Of a DNA stretch of 64,000 nucleotides, positions 1 through 11,525 are shown piece by piece (position 1 is the first letter of the stretch; every line of letters starts with the position of its first letter). Position numbers and translations under genes: made by a program. Origin of the DNA: Sceloporus undulatus (lineage: Eukaryota > Chordata > Lepidosauria > Squamata > Phrynosomatidae); contig NC_056526.1 of assembly GCF_019175285.1 (NCBI RefSeq), forward strand, positions 17,317,671 to 17,381,670, given 5' to 3'. Under the pieces are notes generated by a model that was not told where the DNA came from, ran no database searches, and saw only the letters and a list, made by a program, of their open reading frames with translations.

Positions 1-107
1 TACCCTCCCAGAGTTCTAGTCTGACACCCCAAAAAACCTCAATGTGCTGGCTTTCACTTTTGTCAATAGACGTGCCTCCTAATAGTCTCTTCCAAGTCTG
101 ATTCTAT

Positions 108-442
108 GGAGTTTATCAGACAAGGGGAGTTAGAAGTATAATCCGATGGCAATCTGAACGCAATCATTGGGTTTAATGTTATTGCATGATAACCCACTAC
201 ACACAAATTCGGGCAATGGGAAGTCAGTCCGAACGCAATCATGGGGTTTCACGTTATTGCATGATAGACTGCCACACGCAAATTCGGGCAATGGCATGCT
301 ATTTTCGGGCAATGGGGAGCCAGTTTAAATGCAATGGATATTCACGCAATTGCGCGAAACTAGCAACTTTAAGTGAATGCATTTTGACCCCACTTTCTTT
401 TCATTCGAATTTAAGAGAAATTCATCCTGTTTGATAAACTCC
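108..442. mobile_element. Non-autonomous TIR element with internal 74-bp tandem repeat (Harbinger-like?)
   Basis: Its ends are inverted repeats: GGAGTTTATCAGACA at the left and, on the opposite strand, GGAGTTTATCAAACA at the right, flanked by TAT on both sides (3-bp duplication). A 74-bp unit containing GAACGCAATCAT and AATTCGGGCAATGG occurs twice at about 150-298. A related copy lies at 62,865-63,176. The 3-bp duplication suggests PIF/Harbinger, not proven. Confidence 0.7.
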
Positions 443-2009
443 TATGATGTGAAAATTGAGCAAGAGCCAATATGGTGAGATCCTGCAGGCTTTACTGCTA
501 CAAAAAACTCCAAAGTAGGAAAGATAAAACATTCCCTATTTGTAATTCAATGGTGAGATCTCATGGATTTTCATAAAAATGTATTTCATAGACATCAGCT
601 TCAAGAAAATGTAGCTTTGGAAATATAGCCAGTTTATGTCAGTGTATATGTATAGCCTACACTCATACCCTATGCACTCCTTCCCTTCCCCCCTTTTTTC
701 TTTCTTCTTGCCTTTCCCCTTTTTGTAACCATACTGTAAAAATCCAACTAAAAATAATTTTAAAATGCAGCGTGTAGATTGGATATTCCAGTCCAAATTA
801 TTCAAAAGACTGTTTCTGCAATCCTACCTGCACTGCTTAATTATATAACTACCTTAGTTGCAAAACTAAGTGTGTCTCCTGGCCCAACTTCTCCCCCCAG
901 TCATGACTTACCAGGCAACAACTACTGCAAGCAATGGAGGTCTGTTCTCCTTTTGATCAGGATGCACAAACTGATATTTCCAACACCTTCCCACCAACAA
1001 TATCCAGCACTACAGTCATAAACAGGATTCCCGTTACAATTCCTCCATGCTCCAGAGATTGTTCTCAGGAGAGTAGCAGAAACCAGTTTGCTGCACCATG
1101 ATCAACAGGAGAACAAGCCCTTGTCCTTCACAGCAACTGCTACCCAGTAAGTCAGGGCTGGGGAATTTTTATGATCCTTACTTATCTGCCACATTATTGA
1201 ATACATAGGGACTAGGAATATACTGTAAATCAGTTATGCATTCATAACTGTGATCCCAGCCTGTGTTCTCCTAAACAAATTTTCCTGGATTTTTCAATCA
1301 TTAGGGGAGACTATTCTCCTAGACTGTCTATTTCCAGTCTAGAATGGCTCCATCTCTGTCATCCTTCCATTGCCAGGAAATACGTTTTTATTCACATGGG
1401 TCTATGGCCACTAAAGTGTATTTTTGTGCAAGGGTTTTTTAACTGGCTTGGTGCTCTTGTTCACTGACTTCTCTTTTTACTTTGTTTGAATCTGTTATGC
1501 TTTTATTATATTTGTCGCATTTGATTTTGTCATTATTAATAGCCTTGAGTGCCATTCTTTTGGAAGAGGATTAGTATAAATCCAATAATACATATACAAT
1601 AAATGCAAGCCCTGAACTAGCTTAATGGTTCTTTAAATTCTAGACCCCAAGTATTGATCAGGTTGCTGTCGAGACAAAACTAGATGAGATCATTACTTGA
1701 CATTTAAAAAAACTGTATTTCTAAGCTTTAGCTAAATCAGTGCAACATGTATGACCTAGACCTTTGGTGTATCTACACTTTGACTGTCATGATGCTGTCC
1801 TACAGAATCCTGCAATTTATAGCTTGGTGAGATGCTTAGAATTATCTCCTAAAGAGCTCTAGTGCTGTTAACTAAAACTCTCCAGCAGAAAATTCTAAGT
1901 ACCTAATCAATAAATCCCCAAACTCCACAGGATGGAATCATGGCCATCTTGGGTCCTGCATAAGAAAAAAGATGGAAAATAAATCAATCAGTCAATCAGA
2001 CAAATAAAA
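443..2009. other. Gene-free stretch, nothing firmly recognised
   Basis: Mostly A/T-rich. A degraded palindromic MITE-like segment is possible at about 1,768-1,960 (opposed halves of a TTTGACTGTCATGATGCTG-like sequence). No exon was found. Confidence 0.4.
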
Positions 2010-2085
2010 TAGTTTTTGTGGGTTTTTCAGGCTATAAGACCATGTTCTAGAAGAGTTTATTCCTGATATTTTACCAAGTGCAGGT
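2010..2085 (+). repeat. End fragment of the fold-back repeat seen at 36.4-36.8 kb
   Basis: CATGTTCTAGAAGAGTTTAT followed by TCCTGATATTTTACC matches the left arm at 36,376 (GTTCTAGAAGAGTTTATTCC). Only one arm is present. Confidence 0.65.
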
Positions 2086-2519
2086 AATGAGCCCCATGTA
2101 GCTTTTAAGGGCTCATTTTTAACCCACCCAACCACCCCCCACAAAATTATTTCAACTTTTTTGCAATGGGGGGGGGGGGCAAAAACAGTTCAAAACCACC
2201 ACCAAATACAGTGGTTTTGCCTTGACACTCTCCCCTCCATATTGTTTAACCCCCATAAAAAAACCTTCCAAAAACAGGTGATGATAATCTCAAAGGAAAA
2301 CCAGTGATGTCACTACCAGTCATAATTGAAGCACTACCAAAGCCCCCACAGTGGGTCTAAGGATGAAAAGTGCCCATCAACCCCTCTGCTCACCCCTGCC
2401 TAAGATGGTACTAAACTGGTATAACCGTACAGTGTAGATGCACCCCTTATCATAATCACTGTGTCGGGAGGAATTAAAAAAAAAAACTCTCCTATTCCAA
2501 CCTTAAGTCCCCTAGCAAT

Positions 2520-2617
2520 ACTTATGTCCCATGTTCACAGAATCAGAAAACCCTGAAACATGGGGACAACTTATGTCCCATGTTCACAGAATCAGAAAAC
2601 CCTGAAACATGGGGACA
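2520..2617. repeat. Exact 49-bp tandem duplication
   Basis: The unit beginning ACTTATGTCCCATGTTCACA and ending CATGGGGACA occurs at 2,520-2,568 and again, without differences, at 2,569-2,617. Confidence 0.95.
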
Positions 2618-2793
2618 AAGTTAAAGCAGTTCATCTTGCAGACACAGAGTAGGCAATCCCCTCTTTTTCAGTCAGTGTGCTGGGCCCACAAAAACATTTT
2701 GGTTTTTTTCTCATGGTCTTCTCATGGCTTGCCATATTACATGGCCCACAGTTTGGGAAAATATTGATAGAAGCACTTTAAAAAAAATTTAAA

Positions 2794-2835
2794 AGAGAGA
2801 GAGAGAGAGAGAGAGAAAGAAAGAGAGGGAGAAGG
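2794..2835. repeat. (GA)n microsatellite
   Basis: A run of GAGAGA units about 24 nt long grades into GAAAGAAAGAGAGGGAGAAG. Confidence 0.9.
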
Positions 2836-3602
2836 CATTTCTGTCTGTCACATCAGCTTTTAAGGAGTAGCTCTTTTCTGCCAAGAAAGTGTCTTTTCCA
2901 ATATCGAGATATAGATGTATTTTGAGCACTCGTTTATTAAAAAGAAAACAAGTGATTGGGTAAACTGAAGGAACTCATGTCAAGCTGGGTTACACTTCTG
3001 TGAATCAATTTAGTTTTCATGCTGCTTGAGAAAGGTTCTTCCAGTAAACATGTTCAGAACATTTAGGATGCTATCTTGAAACAAAAACAAAAATAGAACG
3101 ATGATCTGGAAGGAGATTTTTCAAGATATTGCACAGGTGACTTCCTCACCTCTCACTTGAAAGTCTCCTGTTGGTTCCTTTACCCTGAAGTAGAGGTAAC
3201 CAGAAATTCTAAAGAAACTGCTTTCTCCATTGCTGAAGCACCACTCCAGAACCTTACCAAACTTCTGCCTGTCACATCACTGTCAAAGCTACAAGACCAC
3301 AACACAAACAGGATTAGCAGAAGAGTGGGTAGCTGCTAGGTTGCTGCCCAACAGGATGGTCCATGCACACCAGGTCCAGACTGGAAGTACCCAAGAAGGA
3401 AACATTCCTGTCCAAACCAGCATCAACCACTGCCACCAAAAGCATTCCCTGAACCACCCTAGATCTATGTCACACTTGTTGCCTGTGACACACAAGTCAC
3501 TCAGCAAAGAGCCAACACCAAACACCAAATCGTTGCAAGCTTGGCTGGAACTTGGCTGGCAGACTGAAGTGGGATTGCTGCTCCTGCTTTCTTTCATCAA
3601 AC

Positions 3603-4601
3603 TGTTACCGAGTTTGGTTTTATATCAATTTTGGGTGCCAAGCGATCAAAAATCATGACCCCTGACTGACTCCATCGCAAGCCGCCATTACCCTAAAAGC
3701 GAGCTGACCACGTAGCCAGCAAGCCTGGCTGGACCTGGTCATAGAAAAAGGTAAATTTAAAACCTTAAGAAACCAGTTCTGGGAGTTGCCCTACCAGTTT
3801 CGCAGGCAGCCCCAATGAGAAGAGGACAAAGAAGCAGCCTCTCTCCTAATGAGCCCATGATTGTATTAACAACTCTGCCATTCAGATATTTGCCTTCCCC
3901 TGAAAGGTGTCAGACCTCTCCTTTATGTATCCATTGTTTAACTTTAAACTTAGACAAAAGATAGCCATGAAGACCTTTGTTCATCAGATAGCCATAGCCT
4001 GAGGATATGTTTCGCAGTATAAATAGGACCGAGATTTCTGCCCTCATTGGGCTTGTTGAGCTGAACTTCCAAACCTCAAAACCTTGCTTGTCAGAGCTGC
4101 TGCTCTAGGCTTGAGTTCTCTGAGCCTTGGGCTCCGCTGAAATCACTTGAGCTAAGCTAATGCTCACTGTTTCTTTCAGGCCTCTAAGTTAGCTTTTCCC
4201 GCTGGAACTCAGCTTCTAGCCATCAAGGTCGCCACTTGCTCTCCCCGTTCCCCGCGGCTGTGTTCATCATCCACCATCCCTCACATCCGTCGCTTGGAGA
4301 AGACTCCTAAGGTAATTATTTCAACAGTGCCTCTATCCTTTCTCCTTTACTCCCAAACTCTCCCCCTCCCTTGCTTTAGCATTGAATGTGTTTGTGAGTG
4401 TGTGATCCCTTTTGTTGTGTGGCTTTAATAAATGTTTATATTTTTATTGCAACTCTTTGGCATTGGAGTCTCTGTTTCTTGGGGTTGGACTAGATGACCT
4501 TTGGTATACACATAGGGACACGATCCGCTGCATGCGTTGTTAGGACACGCCTTTCGTAAATTTGAGCTAATTAAATTCCCCTAATTCGATCCTTCCTAAC
4601 A
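3603..4601 (+). mobile_element. Solo LTR of an endogenous retrovirus (fossil)
   Basis: A 999-bp element starts TGTTA and ends TAACA, with the 4-bp repeat AAAC on each side as target-site duplication. Inside are a TATA box (TATAAATAG at about 4,018), a CT-rich leader-like stretch and an AATAAA signal near 4,427. No gag, pol or env sequence adjoins it, so it is a recombined single LTR. A 4-bp duplication fits class I (gamma-like) elements. The intact duplication suggests moderate rather than great age. Orientation is taken from the TATA and AATAAA order. Confidence 0.75.
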
Positions 4602-5576
4602 AAACAGTCTGAGAGAAGATGTACCAGAAAAAGCAACATTTGGGTATGTGTGTGGTGGGGAATACTGCAAGCTGTTTAGGGAAAATATGTCTCTGGGGAA
4701 GGAGTGGGAGGCATATCCAGGGTCAATTACTGGAAAGAGTCCTTTGCCTCAGAACCGGGTCCTGTTATTAAAGTCTCTCCCTTTCCTCATCCAGGTCCAT
4801 CTCCAGTTGAGAGCATGTCGCCTCTGTAAACGCCCTACTCACACACCAGCCGGGCCCCTCTCCACCACAATGAAGAAAGATTGAGAATCCTTCCTCACCA
4901 GGGAGAAGTTTCATTCTTTGCACCTGGTCACCTTGGGAGCAGCAATTGAGCAGCTTGCTGAACAGCAAGTGAGAAGCTTCTCACCCATGCCACCCTTTCA
5001 GCAAAGGCCAGTGCAGGCAAGAGGCTTCTCAGTTGCTGCTCCCTTTGCACCCGGTCACCCTGGGACCACGAAGCCTCTCACATGTGCCAACCCTGTGGCT
5101 CCTTGCCCCCACTGGGTTGACACATGTGAGAGATTTCTCAGTCCCAGGATGACTGGCACAACAGGTCCATATCTGAGCTAAGTACATTTCCTGCATCACC
5201 AGCAAAAACTGGTATATCAACAGCATCCTTTTTCAGAGATGCCTATTCTGGCCACATGCCTTAGTGACACCCCTGTTAAGATCACCTTCAATATGACAGA
5301 AACTCTAGCATGGATGTACAATTAAGAAACATATCACCGTGACTGCAATAGTTACAATTGCCCATTCATGCTTTCCACATGAATTTATAACACATATCTT
5401 TTAAAGAAGAATAATGTAAACCTGTTTTCAAACACTCACATTTTCTACATGAATTTATACACAACGCCTCTTTTAAAGAAAAAGAATGTGAACTTCTTTT
5501 CAAACACTCTACAGCCTGTGATCCACATAGGGACTGCAGCCCCTCTGGCACAGTCAACTCCTTCAAGAGCATAGAT

Positions 5577-5650
5577 CAGTGATGGCAAACCTTTTAGGGG
5601 CCAAGTGCCCAAAGTAAAAGGTCTTCCAGCCCCAGGCATTACCTCTCCAG
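5577..5650 (+). mobile_element. Left end of a hAT-like MITE (same family as 48,340-48,532)
   Basis: AGTGATGGCAAACCTTTTAG matches the left terminus AGTGATGGCGAACCTATGGC at 48,341. The right end is missing. Confidence 0.6.
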
Positions 5651-5825
5651 AGATAGCTGAAGTCCTGGGGGTGAGGGGAGAAGAAGAAGAATAAGCACGT
5701 ACCTCTTCCTCCTCCTCTCTCCAGCACGTGCCATCATGGGCATAGATCTTTCAGAAGACATGTGAATTTGTATATGAAAAGAGCAGAAGTAGATGTGGGA
5801 AAGTAAATACAGGTAGTGGGCCACT

Positions 5826-6040
5826 GTTGTGTAGTGGTTTGAGTATTGAACTACAACTCTGGAGACCAGGGTTCAAATCTGCGTAAAAGTGTAAAAACCC
5901 ACTGGGTGACTCTGTGCAAGCCACACTCTCTCAGCCATAGAGTATGGCAATCCCCCTCTGAAGAAACTTGCAAGAAAAGCCTATCTTGTCTTACAGTCAC
6001 CATAAGTCAAAAATTACTTGGAGACACAAAACAACATGCT
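5826..6040 (+). mobile_element. tRNA-derived SINE (Sauria type)
   Basis: The tRNA-like head contains the promoter boxes (TGGTTTGAGTATTGAACTAC; GGTTCAAATC). The body contains CACTGGGTGACTCTG and CACACTCTCTCAGCC. The tail is CACCATAAGTCAAAAATTAC then GGAGACACAAAACAAC. Diverged copy. Confidence 0.85.
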
Positions 6041-6171
6041 AATCTCACTCCTTTCCTCTTTTTCTCTCTACATATAAACAGGCTTGAGGGTACTACCAAT
6101 ACTCTGAAATTTAGAGAGTTTGAAGATACAGTTTGACCACTAGTTGGTTCTTAAAGCAAGAAGAGTTGATT

Positions 6172-6300
6172 TGATGTTGTTGGACAACAAATCTCATTAG
6201 CCTCTAGGCAGCATAGCCAAAGGTCAGACCTCATGGGAACTGTAATCCAACACCAGTTGGAGGGCCACAAATTCCCTGCCCTTGTGCTAAAGTAGTTTTC
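6172..6300. mobile_element. Short palindromic MITE, degraded
   Basis: Opposed halves (TGTTGGACAACAAATCTCAT and GGGAACTGTAATCCAACACC) resemble the GTTGGACTACAACTCCCA hAT-like MITE common in reptiles. Confidence 0.5.
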
Positions 6301-6779
6301 TTCTTCTGAAACACAGCTCATATTAAGCTGTAAAGATTTTTCCAGAATCACAACCAATCCTTTCACATTAAATACCAATTAGCAGTGCATCCATCGCAAT
6401 TCATTAACTAGCTATCAAGTAGTCTTTGTTTCAAAACAGAGTTGCCACAATTCTAACAATTGGTTTATTGTTCACCACTGTTAGTGGGCTTGCTGCAAGG
6501 ACAGTACCTTTACTCATTGAATATGTAACACTGTCCCCCTCTAGTGGTCACTTGGCCAGCAGTAAAATCAAAACATGAATTACTCAGTAGCTACTGTACT
6601 TAAAACTGTACACACTATATGATGAATAGAATTGTAGTTCAGCTCGAGGCATGTACCAAGATAGATTAGAGCTAGGAAAATTAATCCTTTCAAGAAAAAG
6701 ATAAGAACCCCTTTCCCTCTTAATATGTCACTACAGAGGTCCTACTACTTTCAACAGTACAACTTTCAATACACCCTTA

Positions 6780-7085
6780 GAAACATAGAATCATAGAGCT
6801 GAAAGAGACCACAAGGGCCATCCAGTCTAACCCCCTGCCATGCAAGAACTCTCAGTCAAAGCATACCTGACAGATGACCATCCAGCTTCTGTTTAAAGAC
6901 ATCCAAAAAAGGAGACTTCACCACTCTCTGAGGGAGTGTGTTCCCCTGTCAAACAGCCCTTATTTTCAGGAAGTTCCTCCTAATGTTTAGGTGGAATCTC
7001 TTTTCCTGTAGCTTGCATCTATTGTTCTGGGTCCTGTTCTCTGGAGCAGCAGAAAACAAGCTTGCTCCCTTCTCTCTACCCTATC
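6780..7085 (-). mobile_element. CR1 LINE 3' end
   Basis: On the minus strand the element ends with CTCTATGATTCTATG, the CR1 3' repeat. On the plus strand are CCAGTCTAACCCCCTGCCAT, CCATCCAGCTTCTGTTTAAA and AAGTTCCTCCTAATGTTTAG, standard CR1 landmarks. Confidence 0.88.
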
Positions 7086-7094
7086 ACTGTCTCA

Positions 7095-7485
7095 GGTAGA
7101 TCTAGTGGTAATACAGGACAGGGTGGCTGTTCCTAGGCTCTGGAACTTCCTTCCCAGAGAGGTTGAACTGGTATCCTACCTACTCTCATTCTGCAGACAG
7201 GTAAAGACCTTTCTGTTTAGAGCAGCCTTTGAGGACTGAGCACACATGGCCCATCCCATCTAAACAACATGCTGAACTTTCTGTTACTTTTATTGTGCTC
7301 TTTTTATTAAACGGGTTGTGTTTTTAACTGGTTTTAATTATTTGATCTTTAAAATTCACAACATACAAAAGTCAAAAGATGATTAAACTATGTGTTTTAT
7401 ATCTGTCGTAAGCCTCCTTGAATTCTAAACTGAATAAAAGGTGGGATAAAAATAAATATTATAATAATAATATAGCAATGCCACC
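7095..7485 (+). mobile_element. L2/CR1-clade LINE 3' end
   Basis: CTCTGGAACTTCCTTCCCAG encodes the conserved LINE W-N-x-L-P region. GTAAAGACCTTTCTGTTTAG and a tail of AAGGTGGGATAAAAATAAAT then (AAT)n follow. Non-coding remnant. Confidence 0.8.
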
Positions 7486-8023
7486 TAGCTAGGATCACGT
7501 TTTTTCCATTAATCAGTTATATGACCACCATGTGCACACAGGCCAATCTTGTATGCCCCTAGCTTCCTCTCATCACACATTTCCATTTTCCAGATGGTGA
7601 AGTTTGGATTTTTTCACATGAAAATTTGCACAAATATTGCTAATATTGTTCTGGGAAAGTTCTGGAGTAGAAGCAATTCTGCCATCGATCAACCAAGACA
7701 GCATATTCCAGTTACAACATTACTCAGGGAATCCACAAGGACAAGAAAGTCTTTGAGCACAATATTTATTGAAAGTTGTAGCATACCATGTCAGATTACA
7801 GTTACCATCTTTCAAGACCACTCATTAGCAGCCATACACTTTTAACACCAAAACTGAACTATTGTACAAGATGAGTCTGCAGTTTTACTTGTCAATTCTG
7901 AAACCCCTAAAGAGAGATGAAGGTTCAGTCAGCTGATTTTCTATCATGGTTCAGTTTCTCATCCCAATGAGACTCATTTTGGAAGACAAAAAATTTCCAA
8001 GACCATAGTTCATTTATCAGTAT

Positions 8024-8120
8024 GTAGAGAGATCTTGTAGCACCTTTAAGACTAACTGAAAGAAAGAAGTTGGCAGCATGAGCTTTTGTAGACTTCTGCC
8101 TACTTCCTCAGATGCATTAT
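8024..8120 (-). repeat. Interspersed repeat, inverted relative to 8,498-8,650
   Basis: GATCTTGTAGCACCTTTAAG ... CATGAGCTTTTGTAGACTTC ... TTCCTCAGATGC is the reverse complement of the copy at 8,498-8,650. Family not named; a related form is common in turtles and squamates. Confidence 0.7.
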
Positions 8121-8497
8121 AGTTCGTTTATGTTAGTTTTAATACTCCCAATGAATGCAGAAGTGGACTCAGATGCTCTTTCAAAGTCTACTGTATATAC
8201 ACAAACTGCAGTCCATCAACAGTAGGTTGTACTGAGACAATGACTTCCTACAGCAGCTAGCCCCCCGCAACCTCATGGGAACTCTTTTGGCCATCACATC
8301 TTTTTTGAGTTCCCACATTATAACCCAATATTCATTCATATGGTTATACACTCACATTGGCTTTAGACAACATCCTTCTTCCTGCCTTGTTCACCAATGG
8401 CCATTGTTAAAACTGAACTTGTCATCTCATCTCCACACCTACAGACTTTTCAATTCCTATGGACATTCTCACATACAGACTGCTTATATAGATCTGT

Positions 8498-8650
8498 CCA
8501 TGGACTTTCCACTCCACAACACACATCTGAGGAAGTAACACTAAAGTCTGCGAAAGCTTATGCTACCAACGTCTCTCTTTCAGTTAGTCTCAAAGGTGCT
8601 ACAAGATCCCTTGGCATACTGATTTTCCAGACTAATATGGCTAGGTCTTT
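8498..8650 (+). repeat. Interspersed repeat (GCGAAAGCTTATGCT family)
   Basis: Contains CATCTGAGGAAGTAACACTA, GCGAAAGCTTATGCTACCAA and CAAAGGTGCTACAAGATCCC. It forms an inverted pair with 8,024-8,120. Confidence 0.7.
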
Positions 8651-8689
8651 GAACTTATCTTCTGATATCCATCTGTTGTGGGTGCTTTG

Positions 8690-8768
8690 ATTGTGTGTTC
8701 CAGCATGGCAGAATGGGGCTGGATTGGGTAGCCCTTGAGGTCTTTTCCAACTCTACAATTCTATGACT
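8690..8768 (+). mobile_element. CR1 LINE 3' terminus
   Basis: GCATGGCAGAATGGGGCTGG then CCAACTCTACAATTCTATGA is the extreme 3' end of CR1. Confidence 0.85.
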
Positions 8769-9249
8769 CCTACACATCAGGATGCCGTTGGAAAGCATAA
8801 CTGCAGGCCATACTTAAAGTATGCAGGTGTTTATGCTGGAGACAAGTTTCTACAGGACCAGGCCCTAATAAAGAACAATTGCCTTCTTTGGATAACCCAA
8901 TATGGAGTCAGTGGAAGAATTCATGCATGTATCCTTGGGTTTGCTCTGCATTGGTAAATGGACTAATAAAACAGAGTGAAATACAGCTTCTTCAAGATGA
9001 AAACCTGTATATTTGCTCATAATCTAATAGTAGCTGAAATCACTGCATTACTATTACAATTAACAGCACTCTTAGTGTTGCTGTATAACCACAAGGGATA
9101 GTTCTGACAGCTCTACAATCATGTTTATCAGGCTTTTCCCATCAGTTTTGTAATGTATGAATAAAGAAGCTGTCCTTCAACATAGTGGCCTCCAAATGTG
9201 TAGAACTATAACTGCCATTGCAGCAAGCATCAGATGGGAGAAGACTGTA

Positions 9250-11340
9250 TTATAGGTTCATGTACTGTACCTAGATTTTGAGAACTTCTTTATTTAGGTA
9301 AAGCTACAACCAACAACAACAACAACAAGCATTAGCCAGATGGATTCTGCCCCGCTCCTTTTTTTTGTTTTGCTTTGCGGAGTCTGATCATACAGAGAAA
9401 ATAAGGGTAATCTCTTCTTCTCTGCCAAATGAAGACACCCTGCTTAGATGTGAAAATGGGAATAATTTATATAACAGCTTTTCAAGAAAGTGGAGCTCTA
9501 GAATCCTCCTAAGAAGCTTTTGGAAAATGTCAGGATCATTAGTAGCTTAACAAAAAGAAGTGATTTCCCATAGCTTTGATTTGGTTAAGTGCAAGCGGAA
9601 AGCTTTGAAAATGCACAAAATGTGATGATAACGAACTTATCTGAAAGAGTGCAAAAGTTTAGAACAAATGGGACTTCTGGTTCTGGAAATGGTCATCTGA
9701 GATCACTTTCCTGAGCTCTATGAATGTGAGAGCTGCAGGTGATTACAGGTCTGGGGACAACCCCAATTGGTGATTTCTCTCCCCTTATGAGGGGGGAACA
9801 GAGGAGATCACCCACAAAAATTGTGAACCCTCTCAAGCCTGTGAAGACTACAATAGTCAATCATGGTGCAAAGAGAGGAGGGTGTTGAAGGTCAAATTCC
9901 ACTTGCTCACCCCACTGCATGCATGCCTTATGGACATTAAGCCAGCATACACTTTCTTTTTCAATAATTGCATTTACTGGATAAAAAGAAATCTTCAAAT
10001 CAGTGACATCAATGCCTAGGCAAGTTTCTTGCCTTTTTTTATTATTCAGAAGTTTCAAGATTGCTGACTGTGCCTAGAAAATTTAATATGCCATAAGTCA
10101 GAAACAAATGGATGGCACAAAACAACAACAATAGAAAGTTTAATACTGTGTGAAGAAAGAACAAAAGAACATTAGTAATGTGAAATGACCAAATTAATTT
10201 GATCATGTTGGAAGAGTGAGTGTTTTTGTATCATCTTGCAAGTAACAAAGGACTAAGGAAGATGACCATTTTGTTTTGAGAAACTGGCAGGGCTCTCATT
10301 GAAATAGATGGTAAAGGCTAAACACCGGACTGTGTCATTCCTACATTTTGCCAGAAGAGACATTCAGGAGAAAAAAGTGTTTTGCTACACTTTTTACACT
10401 TAGATCAGGCTTAAGGGAAGAGTGTTGAAGATGGAACCTTTACAAGATGAAATTGTGGAGATGTGGCAAGAATTTCTGTAAGAATTTAAATTGCTGAAAA
10501 ATGATATTGAGGACTTTGGTATGAAAAACAGATTGAGTTTGGGACTACCTGAAGAACAGGAAGATGAGGATGAAGAGGGAGAACTGGAGGAAACTGTGGG
10601 ATCCACTACAGAAAAGCAAGGCATAGGAGTCAGCCTGAAGTTGGAGGAGCCTGAAGGTTTATCCACAGATAGAAGTTGGCACTCTGTTTGGCTTAATCAA
10701 CATAAACTGCACATGGCTATCCTGTCCAGTTGCCACTGTGATAGGGAAGAGCATTAAGTTTTGGAGGAGTTTTGGAAGCTGGAGAAGATTGCTAAGGGCA
10801 TCAGAATCAAAGTACAGGGCAAAGCTATATCACATGTGTACTGGCAAGATCTTGGCATTTTGAAAGAAATCATAGAGATGCGGGGAGAGATTGCCAGGGA
10901 AATCAGGATTTATGTAGAATGGAAGGTTGACACTGAGTGTGGAGAGGGCGACTGTATGGGCAAGCAGCTGGGGAGGGACAGCAGAAATGTTTTCTATGAA
11001 AGGTTGTTCTCTCCCCAGATTTCATGTAACTTGAGGATTAATGCCCAGTTTCAACAATTGCCAAAATTTGCCAAAAACAAACAAACAACAAATAGGTTTG
11101 AATTTACATAGGAAGTATAAAGAAATGAGGACAGTCTTTACTGGATTTATGAATGATGGGTCTTGTTATTTGATGTTTAATTAAACCAAAGATTTATGAT
11201 CCAAAGGAAAGAAACAAATTATAAAAGAGATGTTTTTTTTAAAAAAAAAACATTAAGGTGGAATTTTAGGGATTTTGGTGGATGGTGTATATAAAATATA
11301 ATTTTAAAAGAACTGGAGATTTGTACTGAATTGATAATCA
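9250..11340. other. Gene-free stretch; possible degraded LINE ORF remnant
   Basis: A SINE tail lies at about 10,085-10,130 (CCATAAGTCAGAAACAAATG then GCACAAAACAACAAC). The 10,430-11,115 segment encodes broken, charged, helix-prone pieces (for example EEQEDEDEEGELEE) suggestive of a LINE ORF1, but no family motif is secure. Nothing else was recognised. Confidence 0.35.
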
Positions 11341-11344
11341 TTGA

Positions 11345-11525
11345 AATTGCTGTTGTTGTTGTTGTTGTTGTTGTGTGCTTTCAAGTCATTTCCAACATAT
11401 GGCCACCCTAAGGCAAAACTATCATGGTGTTTTCTTGGCAAGATTTGTTCAGAGGAGGTTTGTCACTGCCTTCCCCTGAAGCTGAAAGCATATGACTTGC
11501 CCAAGGTCACCCAGTGAAATGTTAA
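11345..11525 (-). mobile_element. tRNA-derived SINE (Sauria type), 3' part
   Basis: Starts with (GTT)n, the reverse of the (CAA)n tail, then GTGTGCTTTCAAGTCATTTC, TTTTCTTGGCAAGATTTGTT and GACTTGCCCAAGGTCACCCA. Confidence 0.88.

Noticed and set aside
108-298. CRISPR-like repeat with spacers
   Set aside because: Only two 74-bp units, directly adjacent, inside a TIR element in a vertebrate genome.
3230-3658. Open frame of 142 codons, rich in His, Ser and Gln
   Set aside because: It runs into the fossil LTR, has no recognisable domain, and the opposite strand is equally open over part of it.
10430-11115. Host exon with an acidic Glu-rich protein
   Set aside because: Interrupted frames, no splice sites and no homology; at best a decayed LINE ORF1.
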